The notes under the pieces are model-generated. The model saw nothing but the letters and a program-made list of their open reading frames with translations. It made no database searches and was not told the origin of the DNA. Positions 54,046 to 64,000 of a stretch of DNA of 64,000 nt are shown piece by piece. A program made the translations under genes and the position numbers. The DNA lies in NCBI GenBank assembly GCA_958496175.1, contig OY292277.1:20602282-20666281 (forward strand), written 5' to 3'. Origin of the DNA: Sisyra terminalis. Lineage: Eukaryota; Arthropoda; Insecta; Neuroptera; Sisyridae. The number at the start of each line of letters is the position of its first letter. Position 1 is the first letter of the stretch.

Positions 54046-57000
54046 AATCCTAAATCTACCCTTGCGTAGGGGTAATAGTTTATGTTATGTTAAATTGAAA
54101 TAAATGCTTGATCAGTTTCTAAACTTAATATTCACGCACTCTCTATCAAACACTGTGAAGTTCTATGAAGCAGTTTTCAAAAATGATCATTAAAATTATT
54201 ATAAATAGAATTTAAATTTAAATTCTTAAATTTGCGAGTATCTCGGCAATTAAACGATTTGGCTGCTAACGAATGTTGAAAACTTAACTAGCGAAGTTTT
54301 TAATAATAATTGAATACTCAGCAAATCTGGACAATAAACTTTTATTCCTGGGTGTTTTTGTTTCAATAGTACAAAACAAAAGCTCCAATTATCATTGGCC
54401 TCAATGGTTTTTTTTAATTTTTCTCGAGTTCTTCTTAATGTCTTTTCTGTAATTCAATACACGGTTACTTATAAAAATTAGAGCAATGTAAATTTAGTAG
54501 TTTTGGTCATTGAGACTTTCGGATCGGACTTTTTTGTTGGGAATTTCGATTATTTGTCTTATTATTTTCTATGACAGGGCCTCAATATGGTGAGAAGAGT
54601 CTCTTGATTAGAAACAGAACCATATTTATTCTTAACATACCAAAGTACTTTGAAAAATTGCGCCCCATAATCTATATCTAGTACAGATATAGATGTAGAT
54701 ATTATCTACAAGATATAATGTTTAGGTTTCGAAATAATTGCTTTAATAAATAAGTGATTGACCAAAAAGTTGTTTTCCTAATCTAAAAAAAAAACTGCAG
54801 TATTTTTAATTTTAGAAGATAACTGAATAAGGTAAACACATTACACTTTTGCAACATTTTTGAACCCACAAAGAATTATTTTTTTTAATATCCTAATTAT
54901 TGCCATCTCCTACAAATTTGTCACCGTAGGCGCTAATTCCTATCAGCTTTAGTGCAAATCTAGCGCTAATTAGTAAATTGAAACTGAATCCCCAAAATAT
55001 CCTTATGGATTGTCTGAAGTGAAACACTAAATAACTTTTAAGGTCACAAGAAAATACTGAAATGGAGAATTTAAAAATAATTTTGTTTGCAATTTTAATT
55101 GAAACAATATTGCTATTTATAGTTGTTACAGTAGCTCTGGTGTTGTTAGCTTTTTACTAGCTTTAGCTATTAGTTTCTGCCTCTTTTTATTACCAACCAA
55201 AAATAGGAATAATGTCCGGTACGTACATCACATTTTTGACGTTGTCATATTATCCCTATTAAGATCGATTTAGGCCAATTTCACATCAAGAGTGTCCAGA
55301 TTAATCAAATCAGTCTAGTCTAGTCTATATATTGTCCGACTCTAGAGTCTAGACTAGAACTAGACCTATCTTGATTTATTTGATGTTTTTTGTGGGAAAA
55401 GAGGCTAAAGTTATGGGTCAATTTATTTTCATATGGAAAGATTCAATTTTAAAATTGAATAATTTTTTAATATCCTTATGGTAAAAAATTAGTATGTTAC
55501 AATTTTGGATTATTTAATAGAAATAGTATAAGTTTTGCTCAATAAACGGGTCGAAACATCGGGCATGTAATAAATAGTTTTGACTGATTATTATTTGATC
55601 CTAGTCCTCTGAATATTTTTACCAATTTATCATCATCAAGGATCTGAAACTCTACAATAATGTTTTGCTTTAAATATTTTGTTTTATTTAAAATAAGTTA
55701 AATTAGATTAATTAAATTCAGAAAAAGGTTTTATAGCAGACAAAAGTTCATATAATTTCATGGGAATTAGTTTTTCGCCTTCAAAACAATTCGATTCAAT
55801 TTGGAAAGACTCATTCTCCCACAGGCCTAATCATTTCCAGTAAGCTTGAAAGTTGCAAGTGAAAGTTGACTTTAGCCAAAGAACAAATATTCAAAAGTAA
55901 AATTATTTTAAAATGCCAGGTTATTATCATTATTATTACATTATGCATACGATGGGGGTGGCGAGTCGCTACAGCAAAACTCATCGCCATATAATCATAG
56001 TTTCGTCAAGGGATCAAAATGATGACATTACACTTTCGAAATGAACCCAATTTTTATTAAAAAAATCATTTGTAATCGAGTGTTTTTAAACGAAAAAATT
56101 CAACAACGCAAAAAAAATGTTTGCAAATCTCAACGTATTTAAAGCAGACGTCTGATTGCTATCGTAAAAAATGGATACAAACGCAAAGTTAAAACGTCTC
56201 ACCCTCGACTCACGAATCGCGATGGTTGGTCGTTGTAATGAATTCGTTATGAGAATGAAGGGACTGAGCAAAAATGAAGAGCATGGAATGAAATTTTATT
56301 CCAGGTTCTTATGTCCCTCGTCTCTTCATTTTTCGTTTCTTAAGTTATTTTATTTATGCAGAGAAATGACGCCACCGCGAATTCTATGGATAAAAACGAT
56401 TTCGTCGAATGAATGACTAACATGACGAGCGACGTTGACGTACTAATAATAACAATAATAATAAAAAACCATCATCATCATCATAATCATCGTAATCACC
56501 GCCACCCTTATCATTTTTCTCATTTTCGAATTTAACCCTCAGTGCTTCTTGTGTCAACGTGAACGTTTTTTCTTCTTATACTTTCTCCCGTTGCGATTAT
56601 TAGGCTGCATGAATAATAAATATAAAATCATCTTAGGCGAGGTAGAACTAATTTCTTTTTCACGTCTTTGTTTTCTTTTCTTCATCGTCTTTAAAAAAAA
56701 ATAATATTCAGACAAGGAGCTTCAAAGAAATTACATTTGAATTTTTACGTGGAAAAGCAACGACCAAAAAAAATAATCGATAAACTTACGAGGATTTACT
56801 CATAAGGTAATATTTTATCGGTAAAATCAGTGGCTGGATCAAAGTCGGTTTCATAATATTTTAATGGTTGGAATAATTGAGAAAAAGAAAAAGGATTCGA
56901 CTGAGTTGGTTGGTGGTAATTTTCATGGTATTCATGGTAATTTCAGTTGATTAAAGGTTGGTGGTGAGGCCTATTATTATTTTACTACTACTGTATGAGA

Positions 57001-57727
57001 TTGAAATGCTTTTCCAAAAAGAATAATACGTGAAGATATAGTAATATCTCCACAGGTATTAGCAGATAAAAATCCTCTTTGTACGCTGTTAATTGCACCA
57101 CTTCCAAATAGAATAAAAACAAACAATTGAAGTTATAGTAATTGTGATAATATGCTTGAAATTAACCAACATAATTTTAATTTTATAGTTGAAGCCAACT
57201 TTAACAGATTAAATTTTAAGAAAGCACATAATATTTCAGCAATTAAAATGCAACTATAACCAAAATCCGCATCAAAGCTCGGCACCGTCCTCCAATAATT
57301 TAAATATTAGAAAGAAGTGTGCGGTTACCGGTTTTTTTGTGGCCTTATAAATTTTCCGTTTGACAGCGTGTGCGCTATTTTATTTATATTTTAAAATCTA
57401 AAACCCTACCACAATATCATTTATAGACATGTCAAACTTGAAAGCGGAACAAATTGTGACCATTTTATTTCTTCCGTTTAAATCATAATATTTCTTCCTT
57501 TTTTTGGTATTTTTATTTTATCTCGTTTAAAAGCTGGTCCGTGAACGAACCAATAGAAATTTATAACTTTACTTTGATTTCACATTACGTTCGTGATCAC
57601 TGAATTTAAATTTATGATACCTCAAATGATACAATGAATAAAAAACATATATGGAAAACGTTGTAACTTAAAATATTTTTCAAAATTATCACTGCATATA
57701 AAAATATAATTATGTTTTATATGGTAC
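54046..57727. other. AT-rich non-coding stretch
   Basis: No gene recognised. TCTAG-rich self-complementary DNA lies at 55310-55368. AAT and CAT triplet repeats lie at 56445-56500. Frames at 56086-56271 (minus) and 56171-56416 (plus) overlap antiparallel and have no motif. Confidence 0.5.
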
Positions 57728-58015
57728 GTACAAATGCAAGTGCTTATGGATTATAAAATGAGGGAAAATTTAAATGCATAATTGAAAAAAGGGATACTTA
57801 AGAATTGAACTTTCCTATTTTGAGATGGAGCTTTTAGCTATTTTGTTAGACATCAATATTAGATGGATTTAAAAATTGACTTTTAAAATGCATAGAGGCT
57901 TTAAGACTATCGTGAATACTTCATAAAAAAATCAATAGAACTATGTAGGAACCATTTCTTTGAAAGTGGTCAAGAGAACTAGTTAATGGTAATCATGACT
58001 GCATTATGAATTTGA
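57728..58015 (+). repeat. Diverged repeat, copy 1 of pair with 58915-59215
   Basis: Shares, in order and orientation with 58915-59215, AAAATTTAAATGCAT, AATGGAGCTTTT-like, CTTTTAAAATGCATA and CATTTCTTTGAAAGTGGT blocks. It is about 290 bp with indels throughout. Boundaries are approximate and the class is unknown. Confidence 0.6.
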
Positions 58016-58085
58016 AAAAATAATCAAAATTTCAATATTTTATGTATAATGAATGAAATATAACTTTTGACTTATAACTTACACC

Positions 58086-58130
58086 AGTAATTTTCAAACA
58101 GTGGGAAACTATTGCAAGGGGGTGCACCTG
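58086..58130 (+). mobile_element. Possible hAT tip, orphan
   Basis: CAGTAATTTTCAAACAGTGG resembles a hAT left terminus with its usual AAACNGTGG subterminal part. No matching right end or 8-bp duplication was found downstream, so this is a weak call. Confidence 0.3.
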
Positions 58131-58772
58131 AAGTCTCGTCTTCTGCGTTCGTTAAAATACTTATAGAGTATTTTTTTATTGCTAATGTATAAAATTCTAA
58201 TGCCTGTCAGTACATTTTAATTTTTGAACTCGCTTAAGATTAAATATTTATTTTAATATACCCTTATTCCAAATTTACTATTTTTAAAATGTCTTCTTAT
58301 AAGTAAAGAATGGAACATTCGATTTTTATGAAATTTTGAATTAAGATACAATACAATAATTTACATGACTATACAAGTAATATATATTAAAGTAAAAAGT
58401 GTAAGAAAAGGTATTACCTACTTAAAACTAAAGGATAAAAAATACTATACATAGTCGTGGGCCTTAGAGTTAAAAATGATTTTAAAAATTATGAAATAAA
58501 TTTGCTTAGTCTTTCTTAGTTGAACTAAAAATTAGCACAGTAAATTGTTTTCAAGAAATATTTGGTACCTATAGATATTTCTATACACAAATATTCATGA
58601 TTGATGTTGCATACCTTAATGGCACAGCGATTAACGTTTTTTCTTTGTATGTAAAATGTTTTGGTTTAAATCTTACAATGTCTTTTTTTTAATAATAATA
58701 AAGCATTATAGCCGAAATGTATTTACAATTTATAATTAGCATATTAACTTATATACTTATACAAAATCGTTT

Positions 58773-58938
58773 GTCCTGACTGACTAACTGATGAATCAAC
58801 GCACAGCATCATTGCATAGTTGAAGTTCAATTATTCCGTGATATATTCTCATATATACCACGACAAATAGCAAAACTAAAAAAAGAAAATGACACCAACA
58901 CATACGTCACACAGACGAAGTCGCAAGTGACAACTAGT
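58773..58938 (+). repeat. Repeat end with GACGAAGTC hairpin and CTAGT
   Basis: TCCTGACTGACTAACTGATG opens and ACAGACGAAGTCGC...CTAGT closes a 166-bp stretch. GACGAAGTC is a mini-hairpin close to CTAGT, as in Helitron 3' ends. But similarity with the 57.7-kb copy runs through the CTAGT, and a related GCAGACGAAGTCGC at 59618 lacks it. A Helitron call is therefore not secure; it may be an internal part of a larger repeat. Confidence 0.35.
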
Positions 58939-59215
58939 CGTTGAGAAAATGAGGAAAAATTTAAATGCATTATCAAAAAAAAAGGAATATTAAGGACTAA
59001 TTACTCTCACCTTATTCAAAATGGAGCTTTTGTTATACTTCGTTAAATATACATAAAGGATCCCTAAAGAAATTGGCTTCTAAAATGCATAAAGGTTATA
59101 AGGGTGTCATTAATATTTTTTAGAAAAATAAGTTTATGCTATGTATGAACCGTTTTCTTTGACAGTGGTATAAGTTTATCTTTAGTAATAAACTAGTTAA
59201 TAATAACAATGAATG
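58915..59215 (+). repeat. Diverged repeat, copy 2 of pair with 57728-58015
   Basis: Second member of the direct pair, about 1.19 kb downstream of the first. Blocks GAGGAAAAATTTAAATGCAT, AAAATGGAGCTTTT, CTTCTAAAATGCATAAAGG and TTTTCTTTGACAGTGGT match copy 1. The arrangement could reflect two insertions or the two ends of one older element. Confidence 0.6.
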
Positions 59216-62200
59216 TATAAACCGTATAAACACTAAAAATTTTCAAAAAATTTCAAAAAATTTTAAACATTTTGTTAACAAAAATGTAAATACTTATAAT
59301 ATACTTATAATTTTTTCCTTACAGTACAAAATGACTTATGGTTAACACTATTATCAAAGAAAATGAATTTTGGAATATACCATATCAAAATGCGACCAAA
59401 TTCTTCATTTTTATTTTTGTTTTTGCGTTTTTATAATTCTATGAAACTGCCGTGGCATCAAAAGAAAAAAAATCTTGTACATCCACCTGCTTGGACCCGT
59501 TTTAATTAATATTTCTACGAAAGGAAACATTTAAAAATTATAAATCAGAGAATTTAATGTAACGGTTCTTTTCGTTAATTAAAAAATAGAATATTACCCA
59601 ATTAGTAGCGCACTACGCAGACGAAGTCGCAAATATTCGTTAATTGTTGAAAAATCGATTTAGAAAATCCTCGGCTGTAAGGAAGTAACGACCTTTTATG
59701 ACAAATCTTGCCTGAAATGAATAAATATATTTTGCATTCTAAAGTTATCTAAGGTATAAAAAATTCTATTGAACTATTGAAAAATACTATGCGCACGCAT
59801 TTTGCTAATATTTTTCACCAAAAACGATGCAATACAAAAATAGCCTTTTTCTCCTTTCTTCATACTTCTTTACTAAAAAGAACTTCATTAAGATTAAATT
59901 ATTAACTCAATTCTTAAGGAAAATGACTTTCAAAAGATACTGAACCATTGAAATTAGTGAATCATGTTATTCTATACCTACTTCTAGTTAAAAGTATTTC
60001 CTTCATATTTTTATTATAAATACATTTTGAGGGATTTTCTTTCCAATAATAAAAGCTGTCCTTTTCTTAATCATGAAAAAAATTTAAGAAGAATATTTAG
60101 GTAAAAATTGACAGATTAGAGTAAAAAAAAGGAAAATGTTACCATTGGGTAAAAATAAAATTATGAATATTGATTTAATAAAAATGTTAATTAAAAATAA
60201 ATGTAGGGCGTGATGTTTCCACGTGCAACATTGATATTAAGTATATTAGTTACTATGTTGAGAGGGTATCTTTTACATGTGTCCAGAAGGTTACCAAAAG
60301 CCTAACCCTGGGATACAGGATACGCTACTGGATTATTAGTATATAGTGTCGGTGACAGACCGGAGCTTAAACTAGGACTTAACAGGGATTTAAGTCCTGT
60401 GTGTGTATGCATCTCGCGCGTATTATATTCCTGTTGGACCTCTTGTTCGTGTTGGCGATTGACCAACCCTCCTTTCATACACCTCTGTCGGATAATGTTG
60501 TGAAATCCAGGCAAGGGATGGGACCCATACACATACGTAGGATAGGGAAAGGGAAGACATGAGGTTTCAATGTTGTGTATTCTGTGAGAAAGCATTTCCT
60601 CTGTGTCAACACTACCTTAAAATTATATACCTTGGTTAATTGGGAAGTGACCTCCCATCTCATCCTCGGCCATTGTTCTCGAAGAGCTTTCAACGCACTC
60701 GGAAACTAAATGGAGCACAACTTCAATAAGTGAGATGAGCTGTTTTTTGTTTGTTTTTCGAAAGCGGCATGGGGAGGAAATTGGACTGGTGTGGTTCTTT
60801 TGTTTTTTTAATAAATTTGGTTGATCTTAGTTAAACAGACGCGTGAAGCTGACTGGGAAAACATAATTGAATTTTTTGTTTTATTTTATTTTAATTTTGA
60901 ACAGATTTAATGTTTAAATATTGATTGAATGAGGAGGCTATCATTTTTAAATATTCAAAGCTTCCCCTTTTTAATCTCGTTTTTGAAACCATATAAAAAT
61001 ATTATATAGTAAAGTCCTATTAAAATGCCCAAATATCACTTACAGTTCTTGAATTTTTTTTTAAATCATTTATTGCCTTCTATATATTTACAATTTATAT
61101 ACTATGCAATGTGCTAACAAATTTTGGTTGCTTATATACCACACTTGAGGTAAAAACCGTAGTTCGACCCCGGTGTGGTATTTTCGAAACATGTTGAGAG
61201 GGCCCAACCAATGTTGGGACTCTCTAAGAATTTTTTAGGAGGTCGCGAGGCCAACGTCATTTCAGCCTACGTGGCATGTTGTCTGGATGAGTTTCAGAGG
61301 AAAGAATTTGGGCATTAGGGTTAGGATGGTCGACTAAGTTGGTAAAAAAAAACTTGGTAAAGTAAAAACTATGGGACTAATGATTTTCTTAAAATATTTC
61401 GTATCCCTATAGAAACAGCAAAACAAGTGTTTGGTATAAAATATATGGAATTAAAAATAAAAATTAATGAAAATTTAACGACGTACATGAATCTTTTGGT
61501 AAGGCGTGGAAAGTTTGAGACAATACTCTAATACTCTAAAAAAGTAGTAAGTTTTTAAATAAAGAAATCTAGTACAAAATTTTCAAAGTTTTGGAAATCT
61601 TATTTAGTTTTGGGTAGTCATACAAATATTTTGGGATTCCACGTCCGATGCTCTTTATATTTGTAACAAATCACATATTCTATAGCATGGAAACATTTCA
61701 CTTTATTGAATTTTTTTATCTGTTCCTATTATTTTCGGCACAAGTATAATAGTTCTGTATGTAACAATATAATCCTGTTATATAATCTTTCCATAATCTT
61801 CAACTATTGCTCCACTTAAATATTAAGAAATTAGGCATCGCCATAAGTTTTTTGGAAAATTAAGTCGCCAATAAAAATATAATAAAAGCAAATCATTATA
61901 ATATAACAATTTAAACTTCCCTCCAACCGCAAACTGGTCCCCAAAATAGTGGCGCACCGGATAAGGAGATTGTAGTTCTGGACGTCCGAGACGTGGATAA
62001 CTCACATTCTTTAATCATTACGGACCAAACAAAATTCCCAGAACTGTGGATCGAATTCTGGTTTCTATATGGAGCCACTATAGAAGTGGTCCCTGTGACT
62101 ATCTTCTACATAGCTCTATGATGCTCTAAGGGTCTCACCAAGGAGGGTATTTCTCGTAATTTCCTGGCAGTCATCAGATGCGTCACGATGCGTCGATAGC

Positions 62201-63007
62201 AGGATTGTTATCTGGCATCTATCAGGGGTGTTGGTTCATCTGTTCCATACAAAAGGATGCTGTGAGTATCGCTGGCAACGATCCGGAAAATTGCAGCCGT
62301 GGTCTCTTAGAAATTGTTCCTCTTACAGAAATATCGGGACACGATGTCGTCCTTACGTATGTAGACCTACGTCATCAATTCGTGCATTTACTTGAACTTT
62401 TATGTTAGGCCACTATCCTTGTTTTTCTTTTAGGTCCCTTGTTTTACGCCCTTTATTCGTCTATCGGGAACAAAAACCAAATTTCTGAAAACACACTTAT
62501 GACGTAAATAAAATTTCTGATATCACAACTCAAGAAAAAAAAGTATAAAAGACACAAAATTTGTACCATTTGCTTGTGCTAATTAACTTGCTTATTTATA
62601 ACGTATACAAAATAGAACAGAACATTATATTACACAATAGAATATGTCTTATTCTTTTTCAAATTCCTCCTCTTTCCAGGAAATTGGAAATCGTTACAGT
62701 TAATTTCATTTTTGAAGCTGTGGCACGGAACAGGTCGATTGAGCTACAGTTGAACCATTTTTGTAATTGTTTAAGCTAACTAGTCCTTCTAGGTCCTAAG
62801 CTCATTTTCCCTTGATACTTGATACCCCTTTTCCTTGTATTAACATGTCACGTCTATCCATTTAGTTTTCATCCATTTAGTTGTATTTAGTTCAACTTCT
62901 AAGCATAATCTCAAAGGAATTTTTTAAAATCACAAATTTCTAATGACATGTGTATTTTGAGTTCTATTTATTATCACTTTTAATTTGAATTTTAAATACC
63001 AACATTA
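59216..63007. other. Non-coding stretch with several GC-richer patches
   Basis: No gene is secure. 60300-60720 and 61140-61330 are less AT-rich than their surroundings and their frames (for example 60302-60595 minus, 97 codons) match nothing I know. 62046-62105 (minus) has a box-B-like GAATTCGATCC and similarity to the tRNA-like stretch at 3471-3530. 62160-62410 carries a 76-codon plus frame without motifs. Confidence 0.45.
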
Positions 63008-63015
63008 ATCGAACG

Positions 63016-63198
63016 TAGTACTTCCCAAACTATGGGTCGCGAACAAATATTGAATTAGCCAATTCGCCACTGTATAAGACATGAATAAAAAGTAGAAAGT
63101 TATAAATTTGATATTTTCGAAAGCATTACCAATATTCATGCCCTCTTGTGAATTTTTTTTTAGATGGGTCGGAGTCTAGTCAACTTTGGGAATCACTG
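63016..63198 (+). mobile_element. hAT MITE, 183 bp, same family as 22039-22273
   Basis: Left tip TAGTACTTCCCAAACTATGG and right tip CAGTGATTCCCAAAGTTG (opposite strand) are hAT-type. ATCGAACG (63008-63015) and CTCTAACG (63199-63206) match at 6 of 8 positions. Internal GAACAAATATTGA, AATTCGCCACTGTATA and GGTCGGAG blocks align with the 22-kb copy. No coding capacity. Confidence 0.78.
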
Positions 63199-63206
63199 CT
63201 CTAACG

Positions 63207-64000
63207 TACTCAATTATACCAATAATTGAAAAAGCAACAAATATTTAACTTTAATTAATCTCAAATTTATAATACTCTTCTACAAATTCAAGTCTTGATA
63301 TCGTAACTCGTGTTTCTTTTATTATGTCATGTAAAATTAAAACTATTTTTTTTAAATGTAGATTATAAGGTACATAATTTTGGTATCAAACACAAGTTCA
63401 AATACATTTATTTCATTTTTGAACTACAGTAGCTTATTGTAACGAATCTTATTAAAAGTTGTTTCGTAATAATCTTAAGACTTTTGGTCTCAGCAGAAAA
63501 AATCATTTTTTACCGACTTTGTTATAAATTAGGCCATAAGTTGGACCATTTATTGATGCTTTTTGTCGTTCAAGATGATTTAAATAATCGGTTAATATTG
63601 GCGAAGTCAAAGTCTAGAGATTTGTTTTATTTAGTTGATTATTTACGTGATATTAATTGTGCCTTAAGACTGTTGTTTCGGAACTTTATATGTTTTCTGG
63701 GTTCCTATTTCACTTAGTAGTGAACAAGTAGCTGAGTAAACTTTAGAAATCAGCAAATATTTCGGTTTCCGGGTTTTTTATCAAGTTTATCCTCTCGATC
63801 ATTTTAGATCGTTTCAGCAAGATACTTCCATAATGAAGCTGTAATTATGCATGATGAATATAATTTTTATGATGAAAATATTTGCCGTTTAATATACCAT
63901 AATGTTAAACTTAAAATCAAAGTTTTGACAACATTCGTATGTACACTGTACAGGTGCTTATATTTTTAAAGCTCCTTTATAGAATTGAAACTTTTAAAAC
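63207..64000. other. AT-rich non-coding stretch
   Basis: No gene recognised. A 77-codon plus frame at 63484-63717 has no motif. Confidence 0.5.

Noticed and set aside
55310..55368. A structured RNA in TCTAG-rich DNA
   Set aside because: The strand is self-complementary only because the short TCTAG unit is repeated. No unique stable fold stands out.
58773..58938. A bona fide Helitron
   Set aside because: The CTAGT end and mini-hairpin fit, but homology with the 57.7-kb repeat continues past CTAGT, so it is not clearly a terminus.
62160..62210. Another hammerhead-like core around CTGATGA on the minus strand
   Set aside because: CTGATGA is present (62174-62180), but no stem II followed by GAAA occurs at the required distance.

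Overview
The window is AT-rich eukaryotic DNA, most likely from an insect. It holds no convincing host gene: no multi-exon coding region, tRNA gene, rRNA or CRISPR array. Nearly everything recognisable is transposon-derived. The mix of hAT, Tc1-like, jockey-type and RNase-H-type non-LTR, Penelope-like and Ty3/gypsy sequence is typical of arthropods. The species cannot be named from this. The DNA is probably intergenic or one large intron.

The centrepiece is a structurally complete, minus-strand Ty3/gypsy LTR retrotransposon at 31670-36389. It has 4-bp target-site duplications, LTRs identical outside one 71-bp gap, a tRNA-Lys-type primer site, a polypurine tract and a TATA box. A gag-pol overlap carries an A AAA AAC slippery heptamer directly before the gag stop. 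Gag has lost its capsid, and pol has lost RNase H and most of the integrase core. Both frames stay open, which suggests a young non-autonomous element that was mobilised in trans.

Around it lie older layers. 5979-6796 is an inverted-repeat element; 7160-7445 and 11360-12115 are jockey-type ORF2 tails; 8871-9065, 24081-24756, 30541-30680 and 40413-40545 are Penelope-like 3' ends; 10752-11275 is a Tc1-like relic. hAT-type MITEs sit at 9257, 15111, 21585, 22039, 24299, 45992 and 63016. 22289-23957 is a larger hAT element with a transposase tail broken by a TA-flanked insert. 19556-20571 and 24757-25804 are about 1-kb foldback elements, and a separate MITE family with TATTTTCAC ends has five copies.

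The most interesting signal is a set of short RNA-like modules in three unrelated-looking repeats (6487-6527 minus, 17105-17144 minus, 24676-24720 plus). Each has CTGANGA, one extra nucleotide, a 5-bp stem II, GAAA, a short stem III, NUH, and a stem I whose two strands covary between copies. This fits a type I hammerhead ribozyme with an extra core nucleotide, and one copy sits at the 3' end of a Penelope-like relic, a place where such ribozymes are known. Four further copies are decayed.
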